DNA of 64,000 bases from Arenibacter sp. F20364 (GTDB lineage: Bacteria; Bacteroidota; Bacteroidia; Flavobacteriales; Flavobacteriaceae), in the NCBI RefSeq assembly GCF_023015905.1, contig NZ_JALKBD010000001.1, positions 248,001 through 312,000 on the forward strand. The letters are read 5' to 3'. Both the position numbers and the translations under genes were made by a program. Below, one piece after another: positions 28,687 through 35,702 of the stretch. Numbering within the stretch: the first letter of the stretch is position 1; every line of letters begins with the position of its first letter. The notes under the pieces are model-generated. The model was not told where the DNA came from. It saw nothing but the letters and a program-made list of their open reading frames with translations, and ran no database searches.

Positions 28687-28926
28687 ATGAAAACTATGAC
28701 GTGCAAACAATTGGGAGGAGCCTGTGACATGAAGTTTCATGCAAATTCATTTGAGGAAATAGCTGAACAGAGTAAAAAGCATGGTATGGAAATGTTCCAA
28801 GCGGGTGACAAAGCACATCTTGCGGCTATGAATAAAATGCAGGAACTTATGAAATCGCAGGATGCCATGACCAAATGGTTTAATGACAAAAGAAAAGAAT
28901 TCGACAGCCTTCCCGATAGCATATAA
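28687..28926 (+). CDS. DUF1059 domain protein
   Basis: 79 residues starting MKTMTCKQLGGACDMKFHA. The family pattern of CK-LGG-CD, then FHA-SFEEIAE-S-KHG--MF, is clear. The C-terminal third (MKSQDAMTKWFNDKRKEFD) is a helix typical of the flavobacterial members. The frame is open for 31 codons further upstream, but that part overlaps a terminator, so the ATG at 28687 is chosen. Function is unknown. It is convergent with the microprotein and peptide genes that follow. Confidence 0.8.
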   Translation: MKTMTCKQLGGACDMKFHANSFEEIAEQSKKHGMEMFQAGDKAHLAAMNKMQELMKSQDAMTKWFNDKRKEFDSLPDSI

Positions 28927-28939
28927 TAGTGTTTCTACT

Positions 28940-29086
28940 TTAACGTACTACCAAAAGGAAGTTTCGGAATTTTTCATCAATTTGTACAGGCTCCTTGGAT
29001 ATATGCCCATTTTCCTTTGCTTCGGGAAAAACAACCATATAATTTAGACAGATACATATAGGGACAAGAAGTGCAATTAATATCAT
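28940..29086 (-). CDS. 48-residue membrane microprotein downstream of secreted peptide 2
   Basis: ATG at 29086-29084, stop at 28942-28940. One helix (MILIALLVPICICLNYMVV) is followed by FPEAKE and a polar tail. It starts 45 bp downstream of peptide copy 2 and resembles the microprotein behind copy 1 (start MIL, one helix, VFP-x-x-K). The matching position is the main support. Confidence 0.5.
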   Translation of the reverse strand: MILIALLVPICICLNYMVVFPEAKENGHISKEPVQIDEKFRNFLLVVR

Positions 29087-29131
29087 GATGCTTTATTTAG
29101 CGCTTTATTCTATGGAGCCTAAGTTTAAGTA

Positions 29132-29356
29132 TTAAGCCAATTTAGCTTTGTTCAATTTTGTAGAGAAAGACAATTCTTTGGTAATCTTGGAATTTTTGAA
29201 CATATACAAACGGGCAACACTGTTTTCGTTTTTCACAGTAACTTCTTTAACGATGCTCATGGTCACAGTCTCAACCTTAACTTCGGTAGCATCATTTTGT
29301 GCTTGGGCAGCTACTCCGATAAAAAGAATAAAGATTAAAGTTAAGATGGTTTTCAT
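29132..29356 (-). CDS. Small secreted protein, family copy 2
   Basis: 74 residues, identical to copy 1 at 70 positions (V10I, Q25E and two conservative changes near the C-terminus). It has the same signal peptide and the same C-terminal block ending TKLNKAKLA. The leader between the array and the ATG is also nearly unchanged, including CACTTG, AGTTATATATATAAG and the ACGCAAGTC just before the start. The closeness suggests recent duplication or gene conversion of the whole unit, regulatory region included. Confidence 0.75.
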   Translation of the reverse strand: MKTILTLIFILFIGVAAQAQNDATEVKVETVTMSIVKEVTVKNENSVARLYMFKNSKITKELSFSTKLNKAKLA

Positions 29357-29410
29357 GACTTGCGTTTTCTTATATATATAACTTGCACAAGTGTATTTTG
29401 ACAGGTTCTG

Positions 29411-29533
29411 TTTCGTTGAACAACCCTGTTTCTCGATAAGCGGAAAAATGTCTGATGAAGTGCAAAAAACTACCGATAAACGCCAGGACATTCAAAATCA
29501 CTTTAGCGATAAAAAAAGTAATTCAGCGATATT
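29411..29533 (-). promoter_or_regulatory. Five-box upstream array, copy 2
   Basis: Plus-strand boxes: TTTCGTTGAA (29411), TCTCGATAAG (29431), TACCGATAAA (29471), TAGCGATAAA (29504), CAGCGATATT (29524). Spacings are 20, 40, 33 and 20 bp. The array starts 55 bp from the peptide 2 start codon, exactly as in copy 1. Confidence 0.55.
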
Positions 29534-29680
29534 TATAGGTATCTCCCGTCACGGTTGATGACTTTTAATTGTAATTTTCTTCTCGGAAATTAAGGAAATG
29601 ACAAAAAAATTCCATGTGCTCTTGGGGATTATCCCGAACTTTATATCCGTTTTCCAGCATTTATTTAATAACAATCAAAA

Positions 29681-30322
29681 TTGGACCGCTACAAAGAAAC
29701 ATTCGAAACTTGGAACCAAATGGATTGTTTATATCAGGACAAATTCATGGATCTGGACTTGTATAATGATAGTTATGACCTTATTTGTAAATCGTTGACA
29801 AAAAAAATGCCTCAATATTAGAGATTGGTTGTGGTCCTGGGAACATAACAAGATATCTATTATCCAAAAGACCAGATTATAACATCTTGGGAATCAACAT
29901 TGCGCCCAACATGATTTTATTGGCCACAAAAAAACAATCCAACCGCTAATTTCGAGATAATGGATTGTCGGCGGATCGGCGAATCTGATACCTTGTTTGA
30001 CGGCATCATTGGTGGTTTTTGTCTGCCATATCTCTCCCACGATAATTGTGTTCAATTAATTGCCGAATCGCGAAAATTACCTTCAAACAAAGGACTGCTC
30101 TACTTAAGTTTTGTAGAAGGAGACTCAAACAACTCTGGCTTCAAGGTTGGCAGTAATGGAAACAGGGTATATTTCCATTACCATAATTTGAAACAACTAA
30201 AGGAACTTCTTGCCCTCCATGCTTTCGAAGACTCTGAGGTGTATCAGATAAATTACCACAGAACCGGGACTCTAACAGAAAGGCATACAGTCCTAATATG
30301 CCAAAAAAAAAGTATAACATAA
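29681..30322 (+). pseudogene. Class I SAM-dependent methyltransferase, broken by two frameshifts
   Basis: Three frames join into one methyltransferase. The first part (DRYKETFETWNQ onward) runs from a TTG at 29681 to an A8 run at 29800-29807. There the frame shifts to SILEIGCGPGNITRYLL, which is motif I. A second shift occurs in the A7 run at 29928-29934. The third part, from FEIMDCRRIGESDTLFDGI through GLLYLSFVEG to the stop at 30322, is intact. Both breaks are in homopolymers, so a sequencing error or programmed slippage cannot be excluded, but a relic is simplest. It lies divergent from peptide copy 2. Confidence 0.75.
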
Positions 30323-30357
30323 AAAAAGTCCAAAACTGTTGTACAATAATTTTATTA

Positions 30358-30373
30358 ATCGTAATATTGCGAT
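30358..30373 (+). promoter_or_regulatory. ArsR-type operator
   Basis: ATCGTAATATTGCGAT is a near-perfect inverted repeat of the form ATCG-n8-CGAT. TAATATTG inside it is one base from TAnnTTTG. It ends 17 bp before the arsR ATG, which fits autoregulation. Confidence 0.6.
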
Positions 30374-30390
30374 ATACAAATGAAGTAAAA

Positions 30391-30723
30391 ATGGGTTTAG
30401 CTAAAACAGAAATATTTTCCGACCAACAAAACGAAATTGCCAGCTTTGCCAAAGTCTTTGGACATCCGGCTAGGGTAGCTATACTGCAACATATATTTAA
30501 AATAGATACCTGTGTTTGTGGAGATTTGGTTAGCGAAATAGGGTTGGCCCAACCCACCATTTCACAACATCTCAAAGAATTAAAACATTTGGGACTTATT
30601 AAGGGCAGTGTTGAAGGGACCAGCGTCTGTTATTGTATTGACCTTGATAAATGGTTGAACATGAAGGAAATATTAAATCAATTTCTTAATCAAGATACCC
30701 TCAAGCAGGGGGATTGGTGCTAA
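30391..30723 (+). CDS. ArsR/SmtB family transcriptional regulator
   Basis: A 110-residue winged-helix repressor. The HTH is GLAQPTISQHLKELKHLGLI, and the metalloid-binding type of motif appears as DTCVCGDLV on the preceding helix, as in ArsR (CVC). The ATG at 30391 follows the operator; a longer frame starting at 30298 overlaps the upstream pseudogene and is rejected. It is the first gene of an arsenic-type trio with the DUF6428 and ArsC-like genes. Confidence 0.87.
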   Translation: MGLAKTEIFSDQQNEIASFAKVFGHPARVAILQHIFKIDTCVCGDLVSEIGLAQPTISQHLKELKHLGLIKGSVEGTSVCYCIDLDKWLNMKEILNQFLNQDTLKQGDWC

Positions 30724-30771
30724 AAAAATAAATTCATTTAACGTATACTCTCACAATTAATAAAGAATATT

Positions 30772-31245
30772 ATGAAACTATCAGAGGTAAAAACAATTTT
30801 GGGAAATCTGGACACTATAGCATTTCAATTGCCCAATGGCACATTAGTGCCCAATCATTTTCACGTCACGGAAGTAGGAAAAATTACGAAGCATTTCATA
30901 GACTGTGGTGGAACGGTACGTAATGAGGAGGTTGTAAACTTTCAGCTATGGGATTCCGACGATTATGACCACCGACTACATCCTGAGAAATTGGTCCATA
31001 TTATAGAACTATCCGAAAAAATATTGGAAATTGGCGATTTGGAAATAGAAGTCGAATACCAAGGTGAAACCATCCAAAAATTTGGCTTGGACTTTGACGG
31101 CGCCAATTTTCTTCTAAGCACCAAACAAACAGATTGCCTGGCCAGGGAAAAATGTGGTATTCAAGAAGAAAAACCCAAAGTAAAGTTATCCCAATTACAA
31201 GGAGCCTCAAATAACTGCTGTGCTCCTGACTCCGGATGCTGCTAA
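30772..31245 (+). CDS. DUF6428 family protein
   Basis: A 157-residue soluble protein. The start MKLSEVKTILGNLDTIAFQL and the core segment HFHVTEVGKITKHFIDCGGT are typical of DUF6428 proteins, which in Bacteroidota sit between ArsR and ArsC. The last residues (NNCCAPDSGCC) form a Cys-rich tail that could bind a metalloid or metal. Biochemical function is unknown; a role in arsenic handling is inferred from the context. Confidence 0.78.
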   Translation: MKLSEVKTILGNLDTIAFQLPNGTLVPNHFHVTEVGKITKHFIDCGGTVRNEEVVNFQLWDSDDYDHRLHPEKLVHIIELSEKILEIGDLEIEVEYQGETIQKFGLDFDGANFLLSTKQTDCLAREKCGIQEEKPKVKLSQLQGASNNCCAPDSGCC

Positions 31246-31276
31246 ACCATTAAACCACAGTATAAATTCATATTCC

Positions 31277-31909
31277 ATGACGACAGTAAAAACGAAGCTT
31301 TTTGAGAATATCGAGAAGGTTATCTCTACCCTAAGTACTGCCAATATAAGCAACGAACGCAAAGAAGTTTTACAGCCTCTTGCAGATCATATACAGTTCA
31401 AAACAAATTCCCAAGAACCCATAAGAATTAATTTCATATGCACCCATAATTCCAGAAGGAGTCATTTATCCCAAGTCTGGGCACAAACAATGGCATTCTA
31501 TTTCAATGTAAAGAATGTGCACTGTTATTCAGGGGGAACTGAATCTACCGCCCTATTCCCTATGGTGGCACAAACCCTAGGAACTTCCGGGTTTCAAATA
31601 AAGACCCTGTCCAAAGGAGAAAATCCAATTTACAGTATAAAATATGCCGACAATGAACCTGCTGTGATTGGTTTTTCAAAGAAACTGGATGATAACTTTA
31701 ATCCAAAATCTGAATTTGCCGCCGTTATGACCTGTTCACAGGCCGATGGGGGCTGCCCGTTTATAGCTGGTGCTGAAAAGCGAATTCCGATCACCTTTGA
31801 AGACCCTAAGGAATTCGACAATACCCCACAGCAGGCCAAAAAGTACCAAGAGAGAAGCTATCAAATCGCTACGGAATTGTTGTACATATTTGCTCAAATA
31901 AAATCCTAA
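31277..31909 (+). CDS. Low-molecular-weight phosphatase-like arsenate reductase
   Basis: 210 residues with the LMW-PTP P-loop CTHNSRRS (C-x5-R-S), preceded by RINFI. The Asp-containing loop expected near the C-terminus is probably ITFEDPKEFD. An extended N-terminal helix (about 45 residues) precedes the P-loop, as in flavobacterial relatives annotated as arsenate reductase or protein-tyrosine-phosphatase. The ATG at 31277 is preferred to an upstream one that overlaps the DUF6428 end. No arsenite exporter (Acr3 or ArsB) follows. Confidence 0.8.
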   Translation: MTTVKTKLFENIEKVISTLSTANISNERKEVLQPLADHIQFKTNSQEPIRINFICTHNSRRSHLSQVWAQTMAFYFNVKNVHCYSGGTESTALFPMVAQTLGTSGFQIKTLSKGENPIYSIKYADNEPAVIGFSKKLDDNFNPKSEFAAVMTCSQADGGCPFIAGAEKRIPITFEDPKEFDNTPQQAKKYQERSYQIATELLYIFAQIKS

Positions 31910-32101
31910 TTAATTGCCTCGAGGAAAAAATTAAGCTGTACGGAGAGTTACCATTACCAATGCATCTCAAACCCATGACCATGAGACCGGTCTTAACAGA
32001 TTTTATTAACTTTCATGAAGCCTTCAAACATCTTAAAGTGGGTCCTAGCCTATTCCATTTGACATTTAGAGAAAAGGTTGATAATTGAGGACCAACCCCA
32101 A

Positions 32102-32341
32102 TTAGGCCAATTTGGACTTATTCAATTTTGTAGAGAAAGTCAATTCTTTGGTAATGTGGGAGTTTTTGAACAAAAATAAACGGGCAACACTGTTTTCGTT
32201 TATTATGGGCACTTCTTGTTTTGCAGTAGCATTAACGATTGTTGCACTAATAGTCTCAACCTTAACTTCGGCAGTATCGTTTTGAGCCTGGGCAGCTACT
32301 CCGATAAAAAGAAAAAAGATTAAAGCTAAGATAGTTTTCAT
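32102..32341 (-). CDS. Small secreted protein, family copy 3 (diverged)
   Basis: 79 residues. The signal peptide MKTILALIFFLFIGVAAQAQ is close to copies 1 and 2. The middle differs and is five residues longer (about residues 31-45). The C-terminal block ENSVARLFLFKNS, then TKELTFSTKLNKSKLA, is conserved, which suggests this block carries the function. There is no matching membrane microprotein behind it. The gene is convergent with the arsenate reductase and divergent from the methyltransferase at 32771. Confidence 0.75.
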   Translation of the reverse strand: MKTILALIFFLFIGVAAQAQNDTAEVKVETISATIVNATAKQEVPIINENSVARLFLFKNSHITKELTFSTKLNKSKLA

Positions 32342-32395
32342 GACTTGCGTTTTGCTATCTATATAACTCACCCAAGTGTATCTCAGCGGGTACTG

Positions 32396-32519
32396 AATCG
32401 ATGAAAAGCAATATTTCTCGATAATCGGATAAAAATCGGACGAAGTGTTAAAAAACATCGATTAACGTCAAATCCAAACAAATCATTTTATCGATAAAAT
32501 TATGCATTTCATCGGTCAA
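32396..32519 (-). promoter_or_regulatory. Five-box upstream array, copy 3
   Basis: Plus-strand boxes: AATCGATGAA (32396), TCTCGATAAT (32416), CATCGATTAA (32456), TATCGATAAA (32489), CATCGGTCAA (32510). Spacings are 20, 40, 33 and 21 bp. The sequence between boxes has diverged from copies 1 and 2 while boxes and spacing are kept, the pattern expected of binding sites. Confidence 0.6.
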
Positions 32520-32606
32520 TGTAAGTGTTTACCTACATTAAAAACTCTTCAATTTTAAGATCCTGCGATCAAAAAGTCAGAAACCGTAGAATTCCTTCCA
32601 TTTAAT

Positions 32607-32707
32607 AGTCAATTACCTCAGGGCAAGCCCTTGAGGCATCAGAAGGAAACTACTAATAACATTTCAACGACGGCCTGCCCGTATTCGTTCAGGCGGGCGT
32701 CGGAGCA
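32607..32707 (+). repeat. Dispersed hairpin repeat, copy B (short form)
   Basis: Second copy of the repeat at 4147-4269. CCTCA-GGGC (32616-32624) pairs with GCCCTTGAGG (32627-32636), with one bulged base and an AA loop. A GC-rich right arm around 32670-32700 ends with GTCGGAGCA. It lies between the array of peptide copy 3 and the methyltransferase at 32771. Confidence 0.6.
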
Positions 32708-32770
32708 ATTTAGTATCGATTATCGAGCAAATGAATTCCAATAATATTCCCTGCTTATTACTTTTGTAAT

Positions 32771-33532
32771 ATGAAAAAAGCCTTGGACCGTTTTTCCCAA
32801 CAATCAAAAATCTATAAAGACTATCGGCCCACCTACCCTGAGGAGCTGTTTAAGTATATATACTCCTTTTGTAATGCCTGGCATACTAGTTGGGACTGTG
32901 GTACCGGTAACGGTCAAGTGGCCGCCATACTATCCCATGCCTTCGATCAGGTTTTTGCCACCGACATAAGCCAAGAACAAATTCAATATGCCATTCCCAA
33001 ACCAAACATAATCTATAGAGTTCAAAGAGCCGAAAAGACCACATTTCCAAATCACTATATTGATTTGATTACAGCGGCCCAAGCCGTACATTGGTTTCAT
33101 CTTCCCAGCTTTAACAAGGAAGTTAATAGAGTTTTAAAACCCGATGGCATTATTGCTATTTGGGGTTACGGACTTCTAAAAATAAATCCAGAAATAGATG
33201 CCATTGTGAATCACTTTTATCAACATATCATAGGGGAATATTGGGATAAGGAAAGGAAACACATAGATCAAAACTACAGTACCATTCTATTTAATTTTAA
33301 TGAGGTGGAAATCAAGAAGACTTTTAAAATTGAAACCCAATGGACAATCGATCAATTGAAGGGTTATTTTAACTCCTGGTCCAGTGTACAAACTTATAAA
33401 GAAAAGAACAAGGGCGACAATCCGGTAGAAAAACTTTTAGCGGCCATAGCCCCCAAATGGAATAAAGAAATACAACATATAACCTTCCCAATTTTTCTAC
33501 GAATTGGTACCCCAATCAAGTCAACAGATTAA
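32771..33532 (+). CDS. Class I SAM-dependent methyltransferase
   Basis: 253 residues. Motif I is DCGTGNGQVAAILS, the acidic loop is ATDISQEQI, and AAQAVHWFHLPSFNKEVNRV is the post-core segment seen in UbiE/trans-aconitate-type methyltransferases. The substrate cannot be read from the sequence. The gene stands alone between the hairpin repeat and a convergent MFS transporter. Confidence 0.82.
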   Translation: MKKALDRFSQQSKIYKDYRPTYPEELFKYIYSFCNAWHTSWDCGTGNGQVAAILSHAFDQVFATDISQEQIQYAIPKPNIIYRVQRAEKTTFPNHYIDLITAAQAVHWFHLPSFNKEVNRVLKPDGIIAIWGYGLLKINPEIDAIVNHFYQHIIGEYWDKERKHIDQNYSTILFNFNEVEIKKTFKIETQWTIDQLKGYFNSWSSVQTYKEKNKGDNPVEKLLAAIAPKWNKEIQHITFPIFLRIGTPIKSTD

Positions 33533-33591
33533 ATATTGATTTTATACAATCGCCAATTTCACCAACAATATTCACTTTTCACCATTATATG

Positions 33592-34800
33592 TTAGGCAGC
33601 AGCCAATATGGTACGCCTCCTCATCAACATAAAAATTCCCAAGGAAACCGCACCACAAACAGAAAAACCTATAAAAAGCGGAAGTGTGGTGCCCACCACA
33701 AAACTACCTATGTAGGTAGCTATGGGAATAGCGATCATTGTGGAAATAAAGCCTGTAATGGCCGCGCCAATTCCAGCAATATGCCCTATTGGTTCCATGG
33801 CAATGGCTCTGAGATTACCGAACAGGAATCCCAACGTAAAAAATTGCATTGCCAAAAAGGTAATCAATACCCACAAACTTGGGTTTTGCGAATTCCAGAA
33901 TAGAATAACATATACAATTGATATTGTACAAAACAATGTCATGGCAATCCAGGCCAGTCTTCTCATACCCAATTTAACCACCATGGTACCATTTAACAAG
34001 GTAGATAACCCTACAGATACGGCCAAACCGGCAAAAACATACGGAAAGTTGCCGGCCAAACCGTACTGACCTTCGAATATTTCCTGTGCAGAACTTAAAT
34101 ACACCATAAAGGCGCCTGTAATTAGTCCCGATACTATCGTAAAAGCCATAGTTTCCCGATGCCGGAGCAATTCCTTAAATCCGTCAACAAACACATTACT
34201 GGAAAATTTAATCTTATATTCGGGGTTTAAAGTTTCTGGTTGCCTTCTCCAAAACCAAACACCCACCACTGTTGCAGCTACCAATTGCATATAAAATATA
34301 GCCTCCCAACCATAGTGATCCAAGAAAAACTTTCCCATAGCCGGAGCCACAATAGGCACCAAAATAAAGAATGCCGTAACAAAAGACATAATTTTGGCCA
34401 TATAATCCCCCTTATAGGAATCACGTATCATGGATATGCTTATAGTTCTTGGAGCAGACAGCCCTATTCCTTGAAGGATCCTTCCCAATATCATCCACTC
34501 CAATGAGGGGGCAAGTACACATATAACACTGGCCACACAAAACACAATGAAACCTATATACACAATAGGCTTCCTCCCAAAACTATCCGATAAGGGCCCA
34601 AAAACCAGTTGTCCCACGCCCAATCCCAAAAAAATCATTGTAATAAACTTTTGATTTTCAGTAGGGTCCAAACTGTTGATATCTATCCCTATTGTAGACA
34701 TTGCTGGCAACAGGGTGTCAATGGCCAGTGCTACAATGGACATTAGGGAGGCCATAATGGCAACAAATTCGAACTGTGGTCGTTGCTGACTTTTTTGCAT
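33592..34800 (-). CDS. Bcr/CflA family multidrug efflux MFS transporter
   Basis: 402 residues with 12 predicted membrane helices. The MFS motif A between TM2 and TM3 is GPLSDSFGRKPIVYIGF, and TM1 has the DTLLPAMSTIG feature typical of Bcr/CflA. The substrate may be a drug or an amino acid. There is no regulator next to it. It is divergent from the exported protein at 35038 with a 237-bp AT-rich gap that probably holds both promoters. Confidence 0.87.
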   Translation of the reverse strand: MQKSQQRPQFEFVAIMASLMSIVALAIDTLLPAMSTIGIDINSLDPTENQKFITMIFLGLGVGQLVFGPLSDSFGRKPIVYIGFIVFCVASVICVLAPSLEWMILGRILQGIGLSAPRTISISMIRDSYKGDYMAKIMSFVTAFFILVPIVAPAMGKFFLDHYGWEAIFYMQLVAATVVGVWFWRRQPETLNPEYKIKFSSNVFVDGFKELLRHRETMAFTIVSGLITGAFMVYLSSAQEIFEGQYGLAGNFPYVFAGLAVSVGLSTLLNGTMVVKLGMRRLAWIAMTLFCTISIVYVILFWNSQNPSLWVLITFLAMQFFTLGFLFGNLRAIAMEPIGHIAGIGAAITGFISTMIAIPIATYIGSFVVGTTLPLFIGFSVCGAVSLGIFMLMRRRTILAAA

Positions 34801-35037
34801 CCGCCAAAATTACACATACGGAACAATATTTACCCCATAAATTATGGGAAATAACAAAACGATAACATTTTAAAAATTACACAAAACCCTGACTTCTTGA
34901 TGATTACAAAATCCACACTTGTAAGTCACATATGCATTTGGCACATATATTTAAGACGAAGGAAAAATTAATTCCAAGAAGGTCACCTTAAATTATATTT
35001 CCCATACATTTGAAGCTATAAACACTAATTAAATATT

Positions 35038-35646
35038 ATGAAAATCAATTTTATCATTGCACTATTACTTTTGTGCTCTGCAAGTAGTTATGGTCAAAAA
35101 CTAAAAGTTAAACAAGGAGATTTTAATTTTATTAAGGGTCAGAAGGAAATAAACGTAGAGTTTGTCTATGACAATATGACGCTTTTAAAAAAGAACCTAT
35201 CCAATGAAGATTATGTAAAGGAACATTCTGCTGAATTGGAAGAAAAAACTCGTGGAAAAGGTACCTCTTGGGAAAAAAGCTGGTATGCTAGCAGGGAATT
35301 GATCTATGCCCCAAAATTTTTGGAATTAATGAATAGATACCTATATGAAGACCATAACGTATTTTTTGCTGAGAATTTAACGGATGCCAAGTACACGCTT
35401 ATTGTAGAAACGGTATGGGTATATCCAGGCTGGGACGCTGGGGTTATGAAACAGCCCGCAAAGGTAAGCACCCTATTAAAATTTGTAGAGACCAACAATA
35501 AGGACAATGTAATGTTGGAAGTGTCAAGCCAAAATGCACCGGGTGACCAGTGGGGAAGCTCGTTTAGCAATGAAGACCGATTAGGGGAAGGGTATGCCAA
35601 AACCGGAAAATCCTTTGCCAAATTAATTTTAAAGAAAGGATTTTAG
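35038..35646 (+). CDS. Exported protein of unknown function
   Basis: A signal peptide is clear (MKINFIIALLLLCSASSYGQ, likely cleaved after YG). The mature 183 residues begin KLKVKQGDFNFIKGQKEINV and show a mixed alpha/beta pattern with aromatic residues (WEKSWYASRELIYAP, VWVYPGWDAG). I do not recognise a domain beyond similarity in style to flavobacterial hypothetical proteins. It is the last gene before the pigment cluster and is separated from it by a shared terminator. Confidence 0.65.
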   Translation: MKINFIIALLLLCSASSYGQKLKVKQGDFNFIKGQKEINVEFVYDNMTLLKKNLSNEDYVKEHSAELEEKTRGKGTSWEKSWYASRELIYAPKFLELMNRYLYEDHNVFFAENLTDAKYTLIVETVWVYPGWDAGVMKQPAKVSTLLKFVETNNKDNVMLEVSSQNAPGDQWGSSFSNEDRLGEGYAKTGKSFAKLILKKGF

Positions 35647-35671
35647 ATCATGTCTATTTTTAAGTGACTAC

Positions 35672-35702
35672 AAAAAGTGAATGAGAACATCATTCACTTT
35701 TT
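35672..35702. terminator. Shared bidirectional terminator
   Basis: AAAAAGTGAATGA (35672-35684) pairs perfectly with TCATTCACTTTTT (35690-35702) around GAACA. A tracts and T tracts flank both sides. The right arm contains the stop codon of the minus-strand halogenase-like gene. Confidence 0.85.

Noticed and set aside
29598-29798. 66-codon open frame
   Set aside because: It is the wrong frame over the first part of the methyltransferase pseudogene.
31960-32088. 42-residue plus-strand frame after the arsenate reductase
   Set aside because: Frame is open but no homology, partner or promoter was seen; it could be a remnant. Not strong enough to call.
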